Positions 46,801 to 51,716 of a stretch of 64,000 nt of DNA are shown piece after piece; within the stretch, counting starts at the first letter, position 1, and each line of letters begins with the position of its first letter. The DNA comes from Pardosa pseudoannulata (Eukaryota; Arthropoda; Arachnida; Araneae; Lycosidae), in assembly GCA_032207245.1 (NCBI GenBank), contig CM063499.1:29406731-29470730 (forward strand), given 5' to 3'. Made by a program: the position numbers and the translations under genes. The notes beneath the pieces were generated by a model. The model was not told the DNA's origin and made no database searches. It saw nothing but the letters and a program-made list of their open reading frames with translations.

Positions 46801-47593
46801 ATTAATGCAAAAGAAATGCTCTTTTAATAAAATTTCTGAAAATATATCATCTATTTTCAGTTTCCTTTGAGGTGATCAGATATTCTTTAAATAATATAAT
46901 TATTTCTACATTTTAGCTTTATTTTTTGTATATTTTTAAAGTTAACTCCCATTGCTTTTGAACTATTTTTAGAGTATGAAAAATTATCTAAGTAGATAAG
47001 ATGAAACATTCCCACTGTTTACAACTAAAGCACTAGACAATCTTAGGCATTCATAAATTTCTTTATTATATCACTTCATCTCTTATTGATCTCTTGTCCC
47101 TGAACCAGCTCTTTATTCTAAAAAAAATATTTTGGAATTAAGAACTATTAGTTAATAGCTGATTTCTTTTTTTTCCGATATCATAAAAAAATATTTTCTG
47201 TAGAAACGAAATCGAATATTATTCTTTAACATATTACTGTAGAGAAGTGTTCAAATACTGTCTCCCTCTCAAATGCAAAACACGCGCCTAAGTAACTCAT
47301 ACAACGGCAAATTAAAATAACGTCTGCACCCAGTAACAAGTACACATAATGTCAAAAATAAGATGTCAAGTATAGTGATACTTTAGTGCACTGAAACTTA
47401 CTTTATGTACACTTTCAGGATCTTTCAACCATGCTTTATACATTTCCTCGACATAAGTAGAGGAACTTCCATTTAGAAAAGGTTCTTTAGAGGTTTTTGT
47501 TAAATATGTTCTAGATTTGTAAACGACTGTCCGATTTTTCACTGGCAAATACAAACGCCGACAGGTTAAAGCGGCCACACACTGCGGAAGCAT
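4093..47593 (-). CDS. OGDH: 2-oxoglutarate dehydrogenase E1, 21 exons visible, 3' end off-window
   Basis: This is the thiamine-diphosphate-dependent E1 subunit of the mitochondrial 2-oxoglutarate dehydrogenase complex. It decarboxylates 2-oxoglutarate and passes the succinyl group to the E2 lipoyl domain in the TCA cycle. Twenty-one exons join into 979 codons plus two bases with no stop. The N-terminus is rich in Arg/Lys with no acidic residue before Glu37, as expected of a mitochondrial presequence. It is followed by an [11 protein letters not shown]2-binding-type segment (about residue 43), the E1 dehydrogenase domain with GMPHRGRLN (310-318), [16 protein letters not shown] (409-418) and NNQIGFTTDP (443-452), the transketolase-type pyrimidine domain with [10 protein letters not shown] (671-680) and [10 protein letters not shown], and most of the C-terminal domain ending near HKNQGYWCY. 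About 45 terminal residues are missing. The alternatives DHTKD1 or a bacterial SucA are unlikely given the N-terminus. Confidence 0.95.
4248..5526 (-). other. OGDH intron 20
   Basis: AT-rich intron. The only notable item is a perfect hairpin at 4619-4666. No transposon is recognised. Confidence 0.7.
4619..4666. repeat. perfect 16-bp inverted repeat
   Basis: TGATAAAATGTAAGGC at 4619-4634 is exactly reverse-complemented at 4651-4666, with a 16-nt loop. It may be a tiny foldback element or chance within AT-rich DNA; a perfect 16-bp arm including GGC makes chance less likely. Confidence 0.75.
5527..5690 (-). CDS. OGDH: OGDH exon 20
   Basis: Encodes residues 874 (completed from exon 19) to 928, including [18 protein letters not shown] and [12 protein letters not shown] of the C-terminal domain. 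The acceptor is CAATCTAG and the donor GTAAGT; the exon ends in phase 0. Confidence 0.93.
5691..6397 (-). other. OGDH intron 19
   Basis: A 707-bp AT-rich intron in which I recognise no element. GT donor and AG acceptor are both present. Confidence 0.7.
6398..6470 (-). CDS. OGDH: OGDH exon 19
   Basis: Encodes residues 850-873, [20 protein letters not shown], the strongly conserved segment that opens the C-terminal domain. The acceptor is TTTTTAG and the donor GTGAGT; it ends in phase 1. Confidence 0.93.
6756..6881 (-). CDS. OGDH: OGDH exon 18
   Basis: Encodes residues 808-849, including [18 protein letters not shown], the conserved end of the pyrimidine-binding domain. The acceptor is CTCTTTAG and the donor GTAAGT; both flanks are phase 0. 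Intron 18 (6471-6755) is only 285 bp and featureless. Confidence 0.93.
6882..9531 (-). other. OGDH intron 17
   Basis: A 2.65 kb intron, mostly AT-rich. Two stretches of higher sequence complexity (about 7140-7440 and 8950-9300) look like old dispersed repeats but have no readable termini or coding motif, so I leave them unnamed. Confidence 0.6.
9532..9603 (-). CDS. OGDH: OGDH exon 17
   Basis: Encodes residues 784-807 beginning [15 protein letters not shown], the conserved substrate/cofactor-domain loop. The acceptor is TTTATAG and the donor GTAAGT; phase 0 on both sides. Intron 16 (9604-9996, 393 bp) is featureless. Confidence 0.93.
9997..10175 (-). CDS. OGDH: OGDH exon 16
   Basis: Encodes residues 724-783: [35 protein letters not shown] and [10 protein letters not shown], all hallmark blocks of the transketolase-like pyrimidine domain. 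The acceptor is CTCATAG and the donor GTAATG; it ends in phase 0. Confidence 0.95.
10603..11332. mobile_element. non-autonomous hAT-like element, TIR CAGGCTTGCAA, copy 1
   Basis: It begins CAGGCTTGCAA and ends TTGCAAGCCTG, and is flanked by the 6-bp direct repeat AGATAT (10597-10602 and 11333-11338). A second copy at 37091-37818 matches almost end to end. No transposase is present. Both ends carry clustered GTGAC/GTGAT-AAAA motifs (for example 11236-11320). This copy has a ~30-A run near 10680 where copy 2 has a shorter interrupted run. hAT affinity is inferred from the CAG...CTG termini; hAT elements usually make 8-bp duplications. Confidence 0.85.
11377..11560 (-). mobile_element. tRNA-derived SINE (family A), degraded copy
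   Basis: Minus-strand copy of the family seen best at 36828-37004. It has a tRNA-like head followed by a ~100-bp body and an (AACC)n tail, visible on the plus strand as GGTTGGTTGGTTGG at 11377-11397. The box B region is mutated, so it is old. Confidence 0.7.
11598..12424 (-). mobile_element. non-autonomous Helitron, copy 1
   Basis: Read on the minus strand it starts TCCCCTATATAATAATAG and ends with the palindrome CCCGTCATATGACGGG, then CTATATTCTAG, followed by T. The insertion lies between A and T without a target duplication, as Helitrons do. No Rep/helicase coding is visible in its 827 bp. A related copy is at 41776-42534. Confidence 0.88.
12632..12759 (-). CDS. OGDH: OGDH exon 15
   Basis: Encodes residues 681-723, with [20 protein letters not shown] and then [11 protein letters not shown]. 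The acceptor is CCCTTGCAG and the donor GTAAGC. The exon enters in phase 2 and leaves in phase 1. Confidence 0.94.
12760..14224 (-). other. OGDH intron 14
   Basis: A 1.47 kb intron, about 40% of which is a CAGGGTGTCC-type element (13526-14136). The rest is AT-rich and featureless. Confidence 0.7.
13526..14136 (+). mobile_element. CAGGGTGTCC-type dispersed element, copy 1
   Basis: One of three related copies (also 20054-20748 and 45161-45898). The left end is a mutated CAGGGTGTCC, followed by a shared track (CACTATTTAATAC, TTTTAGATATAAA, ATAAACAAA). The right end carries a mutated inverse, TTGCTGGACAACTGCTG. The ends suggest a hAT-like non-autonomous family, but I found no clean target duplication, so the boundaries are approximate. 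Confidence 0.6.
14225..14495 (-). CDS. OGDH: OGDH exon 14
   Basis: The longest exon (271 bp), residues 591-680 plus two bases. It carries [19 protein letters not shown], then [18 protein letters not shown] and [12 protein letters not shown]. The last block contains a glutamine that contacts thiamine diphosphate in characterised homologues. The acceptor is TTCAAAG and the donor GTGAAT. Confidence 0.95.
14643..15947 (+). mobile_element. 5'-truncated LINE (reverse transcriptase), antisense to OGDH
   Basis: A non-LTR retrotransposon in intron 13. It starts inside the reverse transcriptase domain ([15 protein letters not shown], then [16 protein letters not shown]). It continues through [30 protein letters not shown] and AYADDIDVI (catalytic YADD intact) and ends with [15 protein letters not shown] and KAHPGLSCH at about 15936. 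It carries a stop near 14795 and frame changes near 15165, 15220 and 15415, so it is dead. A shared A-rich TGGAAT direct repeat of up to 15 bp (14628-14642 and 15948-15962) flanks it. The C-terminus resembles LINEs common in arthropods; I do not assign a clade. Confidence 0.9.
16005..16107 (-). CDS. OGDH: OGDH exon 13
   Basis: Encodes residues 557-590, a charged helical stretch ending [12 protein letters not shown]. The acceptor is AATTAG and the donor GTCAGT; it leaves in phase 1. Intron 12 between exons 12 and 13 is only 99 bp, the shortest in the gene. Confidence 0.93.
16207..16359 (-). CDS. OGDH: OGDH exon 12
   Basis: Encodes residues 506-556 beginning [20 protein letters not shown], the conserved cofactor-domain block. 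The acceptor is AAATACAG and the donor GTGAGT; phase 0 on both sides. Confidence 0.95.
16360..18206 (-). other. OGDH intron 11
   Basis: A 1.85 kb intron. The part from 17217 to about 17890 is a copy of a dispersed repeat that also occurs at 29-32 kb. A reversed CAGGGTG-type terminus is visible near 17095. Otherwise it is AT-rich. Confidence 0.65.
17217..17890 (+). repeat. dispersed repeat D, uninterrupted copy
   Basis: About 670 bp starting AGGACTACCTAAAAG that is closely matched at 29300-29756 and again, for its right part, at 31686-31850. It has no coding capacity and I do not recognise the family. It is useful because it shows the empty-site sequence for the 1.3 kb element at 30350-31685. 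Confidence 0.75.
18207..18386 (-). CDS. OGDH: OGDH exon 11
   Basis: Encodes residues 446-505: [20 protein letters not shown], then [17 protein letters not shown] and KDVVVDL. The Ile-Gly-Phe-Thr-Thr run completes the thiamine-diphosphate motif begun in exon 10. The acceptor is TTTCTTAG and the donor GTAATG. Confidence 0.95.
18387..19841 (-). other. OGDH intron 10
   Basis: A 1.46 kb intron. It contains a 595-bp CAGGGTTTCC-type element (18827-19421); the rest is AT-rich without recognised features. Confidence 0.65.
18827..19421. mobile_element. hAT-like non-autonomous element, TIR CAGGGTTTCCAC
   Basis: It starts CAGGGTTTCCACTC and ends GGACTGTGGGAACCGTG, an imperfect inverse. The direct repeat CAGAA flanks it (18822-18826 and 19422-19426). 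Internally it shows repeated TTAAGGACTTT-like words at both ends and an (AC)n(AT)n tract at about 19044-19083. No transposase is seen. Confidence 0.65.
19842..19970 (-). CDS. OGDH: OGDH exon 10
   Basis: Encodes residues 403-445: [20 protein letters not shown] through IHIVVNNQ. Asp411 and Asn444 in this model sit in the GDAAF...NNQ motif that binds Mg2+ and thiamine diphosphate in characterised E1o enzymes. The acceptor is AATAAAG, the donor GTGAGT, both phase 0. Confidence 0.96.
19971..21037 (-). other. OGDH intron 9
   Basis: A 1.07 kb intron, about two thirds of which is the second CAGGGTGTCC-type element (20054-20748). Confidence 0.65.
20054..20748 (+). mobile_element. CAGGGTGTCC-type dispersed element, copy 2
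   Basis: This has the best-preserved left end (CAGGGTGTCCTGGGGGAAAT) of the family. The right end reads TTTTCCCTGGTTGCTGGATATCCTC, a degraded inverse. No clear target duplication was found. Confidence 0.6.
21038..21108 (-). CDS. OGDH: OGDH exon 9
   Basis: Encodes residues 379-402, [20 protein letters not shown], completing the NPSHLEAVDPVV block. The acceptor is TTTCTAG and the donor GTACTT, one of the weaker donors in the gene. Confidence 0.94.
21109..23567 (-). other. OGDH intron 8
   Basis: A 2.46 kb intron containing a pogo-like remnant at 21302-21910. Beyond it lies AT-rich DNA with poly-T/poly-G runs near 23097-23117 and 23380-23405. Confidence 0.65.
21302..21910 (-). mobile_element. 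pogo/Tigger-like remnant with CENP-B-type HTH fragment
   Basis: The ends are CCGTAACTTTGCAC and its imperfect inverse GTGCAAAATTACGG, flanked by TA (21300-21301 and 21911-21912). On the minus strand near 21665-21545 is a peptide with [20 protein letters not shown]. Its W-x2-L-E-x2-L-x2-W-V-x-EQR pattern is typical of the CENP-B-like helix-turn-helix of pogo-superfamily transposases. The rest of the transposase is absent. Confidence 0.75.
23568..23676 (-). CDS. OGDH: OGDH exon 8
   Basis: Encodes residues 343-378 plus one base: [20 protein letters not shown] and VVANPSHLE. The acceptor is TTTTCGTAG and the donor GTAAAG; it leaves in phase 1. Confidence 0.94.
23677..25510 (-). other. OGDH intron 7
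   Basis: A 1.83 kb AT-rich intron with a short AT dinucleotide run near 25110-25138. I recognise no transposon. Confidence 0.65.
25511..25598 (-). CDS. OGDH: OGDH exon 7
   Basis: Encodes [20 protein letters not shown] and SGLEPADE (to residue 342). The Arg-Gly-Arg-Leu-Asn motif spans the junction with exon 6. The acceptor is TTTCTAG and the donor GTATAA. Confidence 0.94.
25599..26640 (-). other. OGDH intron 6
   Basis: A 1.04 kb AT-rich intron with no recognisable element. Confidence 0.65.
26641..26787 (-). CDS. OGDH: OGDH exon 6
   Basis: Encodes residues 265-312: [20 protein letters not shown] through IVIGMPH, the start of the catalytic E1 domain. It enters and leaves in phase 2. The acceptor is TTTCCAG and the donor GTACTG. 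Confidence 0.95.
27314..27468 (-). CDS. OGDH: OGDH exon 5
   Basis: Encodes residues 213-263 plus two bases: [32 protein letters not shown] and ARLIRST. The acceptor is CTCATAG and the donor GTAAAA. Intron 5 (26788-27313, 526 bp) is featureless. Confidence 0.94.
28030..28115 (-). mobile_element. tRNA-like SINE head, family A-related, decayed
   Basis: The minus strand reads GGGCTAAAGAGATAGGGC, then a box B-like TAGTTTCAAACCCCACT. It aligns with the tRNA-like head of the SINE at 36828-37004. There is no clear body or target duplication. Confidence 0.45.
29051..30347 (+). repeat. repeat D, duplicated/nested copies
   Basis: The segment 29300-29756 matches 17217-17697. A ~90-bp word beginning ACAATTCTGAATTTTAAAGG occurs on both sides of it (about 29215 and 29761), showing tandem or nested duplication. 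The right part is interrupted by the SINE at 30085-30305, and the repeat then stops at the TA target of the 1.3 kb element. Confidence 0.65.
30085..30305 (-). mobile_element. tRNA-derived SINE, family C
   Basis: On the minus strand a head with box A-like GTGGTTAGTGTATTATG and box B-like GGGTTTGATTCCC is followed by a ~130-bp body and a short A-run. It sits inside repeat D. It is not a functional tRNA because the arms do not fold throughout. Confidence 0.55.
30350..31685. mobile_element. 1.3 kb TIR element with ~395-bp internal inverted arms
   Basis: The outer ends are AGGTATCGTCTACGTT (30350-30365) and its inverse AACGTAGACGAATACCT (31669-31685), differing by one base insertion. TA flanks both sides (30348-30349, 31686-31687). 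The uninterrupted repeat D copy at 17.2-17.9 kb shows the empty site. Inside, 30421-30815 and 31031-31425 are near-perfect inverse copies around a ~215-bp spacer. No transposase is seen. The TA duplication fits the Tc1/mariner group, but the family is not identified. Confidence 0.85.
30421..31425. repeat. long inverted repeat (foldback arms)
   Basis: The left arm 30421-30815 begins near ATCACCTAAAATATTTGC. The right arm 31031-31425 ends near GATTTTAGGTGAT. The match continues through words such as CCCCACACTTTCTTG and GCCAAGTTGCTAATTATT. Transcribed within the OGDH pre-mRNA this would fold into a long double-stranded hairpin. Confidence 0.85.
32106..33013 (-). mobile_element. Tigger/pogo-like element remnant
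   Basis: The ends are CAGTCAAACCTGTCTATCTC and its inverse GATAGACAGGTTTGACTG, flanked by TA (32104-32105, 33014-33015). Sub-terminal repeats of the same CGAGATA-AACAGGTT words occur at both ends. Minus-strand fragments near 32311-32614 read like the acidic C-terminal region of such transposases (for example [18 protein letters not shown]) but in broken frames. It is 908 bp and non-autonomous. Confidence 0.85.
33328..33428 (-). CDS. OGDH: OGDH exon 4
   Basis: Encodes residues 180-212, [20 protein letters not shown] then [13 protein letters not shown], with the first two bases completing a Glu codon from exon 3. The acceptor is AAACGTAG and the donor GTATGT; it leaves in phase 0. Confidence 0.93.
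33429..36181 (-). other. OGDH intron 3
   Basis: A 2.75 kb AT-rich intron with long A runs (for example about 34778-34807) and an AT dinucleotide tract near 35767-35790. I searched it by eye for an alternative version of exon 3 or 4 and found none. Confidence 0.6.
36182..36302 (-). CDS. OGDH: OGDH exon 3
   Basis: Encodes residues 139-178 plus one base: [20 protein letters not shown] through [12 protein letters not shown]. This is the region that varies most between OGDH isoforms and carries a proposed Ca2+-binding motif in vertebrates; here the acidic residues of that motif are absent. The acceptor is TTTTAATAG and the donor GTAAAG. Confidence 0.9.
36828..37004 (-). mobile_element. tRNA-derived SINE (family A), best copy
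   Basis: The minus strand opens with a tRNA-like head: box A-like TGGCCAATTGGTTAGAGTGC and box B GGGTTCGAATCCC. A ~95-bp body follows and it ends in an (AAACC)n tail. A 12-bp direct repeat CCTAGACAGGAA flanks it (36813-36824 and 37005-37016). Relatives are at 11377-11560, about 28030-28115 and 53543-53660. Confidence 0.85.
37091..37818. mobile_element. non-autonomous hAT-like element, TIR CAGGCTTGCAA, copy 2
   Basis: Same ends as the copy at 10603-11332, with its own 6-bp direct repeat TGTATT (37085-37090 and 37819-37824). The length is 728 bp versus 730 bp in copy 1, and the two copies align throughout in the same orientation. Confidence 0.88.
39227..39448 (-). CDS. OGDH: OGDH exon 2
   Basis: Encodes residues 65-138: [12 protein letters not shown], a Pro/Ala-rich linker, then [20 protein letters not shown]. 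The acceptor is TTTCTTTCAG and the donor GTAAAA; phase 0 on both sides. The Pro/Ala-rich part (about 77-110) is the least conserved part of the visible protein. Confidence 0.94.
39988..40785 (+). mobile_element. hAT transposon remnant with hATC fragment
   Basis: The ends are CAGGGTTGG and CCAACCTTG, flanked by an exact 8-bp direct repeat CTGATAAG (39980-39987 and 40786-40793), the standard hAT signature. An open frame at 40293-40451 ends in a stop and reads [20 protein letters not shown] and onward. It resembles the C-terminal dimerisation region (hATC) of hAT transposases. The rest of the transposase is missing, so this is an internally deleted, inactive copy. Confidence 0.9.
41776..42534 (-). 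mobile_element. non-autonomous Helitron, copy 2
   Basis: Minus strand: starts TCCCCTATATAATAATAG and ends with the imperfect palindrome CCCATCAAATGACGGG, then a CTAG terminus before T. It is inserted between A and T without a target duplication. It shares its ends and some interior with 11598-12424. Confidence 0.88.
42791..44215. mobile_element. pogo/Tigger-like element, host of a nested insertion
   Basis: The left end CAGTACCGGCTATATGGTCA and right end (inverse) CAGTCTGTATCGGTTATAAG are similar. TA follows the right end, but the left TA is mutated. Words like TTATATGGTC recur inside (about 42860, 43662, 44161). Excluding the nested 758-bp element it is about 660 bp. No transposase is recognised. 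Confidence 0.55.
42898..43655. mobile_element. nested non-autonomous element with 6-bp duplication CCAGTT
   Basis: It starts CAGGGTATCTGCC and ends GCATGGAAACCATG. The 6-bp direct repeat CCAGTT is exact on both sides (42892-42897 and 43656-43661). Words of the type CCATGACTTTT occur near both ends. It lies wholly inside the pogo-like element and so is the younger insertion. Confidence 0.75.
45161..45898 (+). mobile_element. CAGGGTGTCC-type dispersed element, copy 3
   Basis: The left end CAGGGTGTCCAGGGAAATAT is clear; the right end, near CTCCCAGTTCTGAACAATCTG, is a degraded inverse. It aligns with 13526-14136 and 20054-20748. A perfect 14-bp palindrome lies at 45826-45854. Confidence 0.6.
45826..45854. 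repeat. perfect 14-bp palindrome
   Basis: AATTTGGCAACTTT (45826-45839) and its exact inverse (45841-45854) are separated by a single base. It lies within the third CAGGGTGTCC-type element. Confidence 0.8.
47402..47593 (-). CDS. OGDH: OGDH exon 1 (start codon)
   Basis: Residues 1-64. The ATG at 47593-47591 is the first in the open frame and is followed by a basic, acid-poor leader ([20 protein letters not shown]) fitting a mitochondrial presequence. The exon then enters the conserved [20 protein letters not shown]. The donor is GTAAGT at 47401-47396, phase 0. Confidence 0.93.
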
Positions 47594-48347
47594 GATTTTT
47601 TGTATAAATATAAATACGGTAAAAGAAGAAGATCAATAAATCAGAAGTATTTCAGTTATAAGATTATTAGTTACTAGTCCTTAATCTTCTGAAGTATACT
47701 TTGAAATGTGCCAGCTTTGTAGCTTTCTTTTTTAAACGTCTTTAGATCAACAAGAGCAATGGTCTTGTCGTAAAACAATTTCTATACAAATCTTTCATAA
47801 ACAGTTCATCAAATTTCATGGCCTACATATGTGTCACTAAGCAAAATATACATAAATTTACAATTACGTAGATACGGCTCTCTGCTACAATTACACAGAA
47901 CGTAGGACGCAAGAAGGAGAGGCACGTTTTGGCAATGACCTTAGTGAGGCTGCGTCGGTTGCGGTGGCTGTACGTTCGGGAGTAAAGAAAAAAATAATCA
48001 GAGAACAAGGTGGAAAAATCAATAAATTAATCAAATCGGACTCGATATCATTCAAAAACGATAACAATTATTTTAAAATTTCGTTAAAAACCACCAAGTG
48101 CAATTTCTTTGCATTATTTTCAAACAAAAACAGGAAATACGTAAAATGTAACGAGAAGGTGTTACACTCAACTCATGCACTAAGTTTTTGTTCAGTTTAA
48201 AAATAAAGAAAATAAAATCTAAAACTATTTTTCTTTTATCATTTTAAAACAAGAATTTGTAGAGTAGCTCCAACGAAATAGGTTTTGTTATACAAACGTT
48301 CTGGTAATGCATGATTACCCATAAGAATATTTCACATTCCGACAGTC
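47594..48347 (-). promoter_or_regulatory. probable OGDH 5' UTR and promoter region
   Basis: The stretch just upstream of the OGDH start. Around 47880-47985 the base composition rises and CpG becomes common (for example GCGTCGGTTGCGG on the plus strand), unlike the rest of the window. This is where I would expect the transcription start. No TATA box at a fitting distance is evident, and a spliced 5' UTR cannot be excluded. Confidence 0.4.
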
Positions 48348-48872
48348 CAGAGTTTCTCAAACTGTGAATCACGACCCCAATCGCGGGATTTGCAGCAAGG
48401 GTCCCTAAAGATTGCAGAAATTTTTCTATATTTTAAGCTTATTATGATAATTTTATAATTATTAAAAAATTTTATACAATTTAACTGTGCTTGCAACTAA
48501 ATTGCCAAATTTGACAATATAATTAAAAATTAATAGGCACATCCTTCTCTTTGATAATTAGTCCTCGCATATGCGCTATCAGAAGTAAATGGATTTTCTC
48601 AGTAGTGACCTTCCAAGTGGTTACACTTAATGGACAGACTATAATTAATGCTTGAATTTACCCAAGTAATTGAATTTATTTTTATTACTACATTATGTTT
48701 TTAAGTTTGTTATTTATATAAAATTTTCATGTTATTCTATACCTTAAAATTAAAAATTAAAGTTAATGATCTAAAACTACAAAAGTGAAGAAACGGATAT
48801 TTTCATTCAATCATGTGTTGGATGTGCGCAACGCTTATGGGGTCCTCACACCAGGGAGTTTAAGAAACCCTG
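48348..48872. mobile_element. hAT-like non-autonomous element, TIR CAGRGTTTCTYAAACT
   Basis: The left end CAGAGTTTCTCAAACT and right inverse CAGGGTTTCTTAAACT match at 14 of 16 positions. The flanking octamers (CGACAGTC and GTCTAGTC) agree only at their ends, so the target duplication has decayed. No coding region. Confidence 0.65.
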
Positions 48873-49589
48873 GTCTAGTCAATGCACTATTTCAGATTAT
48901 TATAACTATTTCCAGTATCTAAGTGAAAATAAAATTTTATACCAAACAAACCGAATTTTGAAGTGTAGAAGCAACACAACTGTTGTTATCAAAAGATATG
49001 AAGGCATTACGTAAAGTTAATGTGCATAGGATTCTTTAGACCGAAAAAGAGGATTGTAGTAGATTAGAGCAACAGTTATCAAATTGTTTTCGACGTTGCA
49101 TATATTCGAGGCAGACTAGGTACCTCAGTACTTGGTTTGAGAACATGAAGGTAGAATATCGGTCGTTCGTGATAAATATACATAGGCAATTCATAGAAGG
49201 ATTTGACAGTGATGTCTCGGCGAGGGAAGACTAGTTAAATTTTAACTTTTCAGTATCTTCAGATCTTTTTTTTTAAAATAATTTTACAGTTTTTTGTGAT
49301 TATTGCATGGCACCCTTGGCATATACTCAAGGCACATATTGGTGCCGTGCACCCAGTTTGAGACTAGAGAACACAAAAACTAATATTTATTGTTTTAATC
49401 CACTACATAATTTACAATGAGAAACTAATCCTCTTAAATTATCAAGTCCATGCAAATCTAAACTATATACCACTGTTTATTTATTTATTTTTATTTTATT
49501 TTTAGACGAACCACATTTACAGTTAATTTATCAAAGACCCCAATATTATATTGGGGTCTTTGATTCATTTATAATACTCCATTTAATCT
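48873..49589. other. non-coding stretch upstream of copia
   Basis: No gene found. Near 49310-49365 a sequence like ATTGGTGCCGTGCACCCAGTTTGAGAC resembles a hAT-type terminus without a partner. A perfect 15-bp hairpin lies at 49531-49563. Confidence 0.5.
49531..49563. repeat. perfect 15-bp hairpin at copia 3' end
   Basis: TCAAAGACCCCAATA (49531-49545) and its exact inverse (49549-49563) enclose 3 nt. It lies just past the last recognisable copia codons, where a polypurine tract or LTR edge would be expected. Confidence 0.85.
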
Positions 49590-51716
49590 TATTTTCCTTA
49601 AGTTCCACTGCGGTTTTTAAAGATTTTAGTTTAGTTCCTGGTATAAAATTTTTCACCATGTCAAGAGATTGATTCTATGGCAAAATGTATTTTAGCTTTA
49701 TCTCATTGTCCTTTACAACTTCTCGGAGGAATTTGAGATTTCGATCAATGTATTCCATTGCTATTTTTGTTCAACACAGCTTTGATCGTGAACTGAATAT
49801 CTTCAAGGACAACAATTTTTTCAATTCCTAAAAGTTCTTTTACAATACTTTTTTATCCATGGTACTTCTTGAGAGCTCTTTGAATCGCGTTCAATTCTGT
49901 ACAGGAAAGAGCTCTACTATTCTGCTTATTTACTCCTTAGGAGATAAGACAATTATTAACACTAACTGGACCATATCGGGAGATATTCTAGTTAGCGTTA
50001 ATAATTGTCTTCTTTTGATTTAAATCAATTGTAAAAAAACATTTTATTATTCTGCCATGTGAAGAAGTTTAAAATGGTTATCACATTTACAATAAAGCAA
50101 TTTGTCGCATCGTCACAAACTACTATAATGCCCTTCCAATTTATTTTCCTGTTCACAAAAGCCAATAGACAAACAATAAACTGCCTTTTCATTTGAAACT
50201 AAAGCCAGAATTGTAATAAGTTTAGATATGCCCTGCTGCCTGAAATCGCTTCATTGATTACCAACTACAGATTAAACCTCATATAACTTCTCAAAATTCT
50301 GACAAGCTTGAATATGTCAGTAATAAATCATCTACATCAATGGCTAAGATTATGACTTTGGAGGTTTCTCTGCTAATGAATACATAACTGGTCAAATTCT
50401 ATAGGTTTAAATCCAATGTAATATAAAAGTCAAACTAATTTTTCATTCCACCTATAAGGTGCTTCTTTTAATTCATGCAAACTTCTTTATAATTTATCCA
50501 CTTTTATTATAATGCCTTTCTGGCTATCGCATACAGATGTTTTACTTTAAGTCGCCATTTAGGAAAACAGTCTTTACATCCATAGTTATTGCATTTAGAT
50601 TATTTAGGACTATAGTTGCTAATATCATTCTTAAAGACATACTAATAACATGTGCGAAAGTTTCACAATGTCCTACATCACGTTTTTGAAGAAATCTATG
50701 AACTACTAGTTTTAATTTATATTTTTCATCTATTTCTGAAACATAACCATTTACATGCAATCTTAATTTTTTTTAACCCTTAAGAAAGTTTATTGACTTC
50801 CATACTTTATTCTTTTGCAGAGAAGACGTTTCATCTTCCATCATCTGTCTCCATAAGTTTTGCTCTTGTTCAGGAAGTTCTTTAATATCACAATAAGACA
50901 TCTCATTTACATTATCACCAGTTTTATAGACATAGTAACTTTCAAATGTTTTCAGACGTTTTATATTTCTTTTCGGTCTTTCATTTTCAGTTGCATCGTC
51001 TTCCTTTGCGACATCCACATCACTAATTTCATCAATTGAGTTCTCTATTTCATTACTTTCAAATTCTTCTACTTCATTTTCTTCTTTTGACTCTTTTGCT
51101 AGTTCTGAGTCTAGTAAATCTTCACAATTTGTTTCTTCCTTTATATTAACTCTTCTATCTTCGTCATTAAATATCACTTTCCAGAACACTTAAATTGGAT
51201 TTGATCTAGGATTCAACAGTACGTAACCCATAGTAGAACGTCAAAGAAATATCACTTCCTAGACTTAGGATCCAACTTGAACCTTTGTGAATCTCACAGT
51301 CAAATATTTTGATATTGCAAGATCAAGCCTTTCTTTGTATGTCAAATGATAAGGCCATAGTACTTCTGCCCTTCTATTTGGAATTTTATTATATAAGTAA
51401 GCAGCAGTCATTGTAACATATCCCTAATTCTATTTACTTAACTGTGAATCACAGAATAGAGATATTTCTTTATCTAATTAAGTCCTATTTGCTCTATCAG
51501 CCTCACCATTTAACTGCGGTGCATATAAAGTAGCAGTATTTATTTTTTACTCGAGTTTTTTTTTCTGCTAAACCTACAAATTTACTTTATATATCTTCTT
51601 TTGCATTATTACATCTCAATGTTTTAATCTGTGGTTAATATTTAAACAAACCACTGAGTTTGTCAACTACTTCACTTCTATGTTTTAGAAGATGTATCTC
51701 AAAAAGTCTGGAACAA
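49590..51716 (-). pseudogene. Ty1/copia pol, downstream part (integrase end, RT, RNase H)
   Basis: Minus-strand decayed LTR-retrotransposon pol. In order: the integrase core end (LLKHRSEVVDKLSGLFKY near 51700-51640, then APQLNGEADRANRT near 51500) and an acidic linker with KRNIKRLKTFESYYV (about 50940). The RT follows, with LVVHRFLQKRDVGHCETFAH (about 50700), MDVKTVFLNGDLK and a degraded catalytic motif IDVDD (about 50335) where copia has YVDD. RNase H is last, with SCTELNAIQRALKKY, IDRNLKFLREVVKDNEIKLK, at about 49920-49650. Several stops and frame changes are present. The upstream half lies at 54545-55340, beyond a Helitron. No LTR was identified. Confidence 0.88.
49946..50011. repeat. 25-bp inverted repeat within copia remnant
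   Basis: AAGACAATTATTAACACTAAC (arm 49946-49970) and its inverse (arm 49987-50011) match at 23 of 25 positions around a 16-nt centre. It lies between the RT and RNase H parts of copia and may be a tiny foldback insertion. Confidence 0.75.

Larger units (their letters stand above)
39449..47401 (-). other. OGDH intron 1 (largest, transposon-rich)
   Basis: A 7.95 kb intron. It holds a CAGGGTTG-type terminus next to exon 2 (about 39484), a hAT remnant (39988-40785), a Helitron (41776-42534), a pogo-like element with a nested element (42791-44215) and a CAGGGTGTCC element (45161-45898). Large AT-rich stretches at 44216-45160 and 45899-47400 show nothing else. First-intron enhancers could be present but cannot be recognised by eye. 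Confidence 0.7.
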
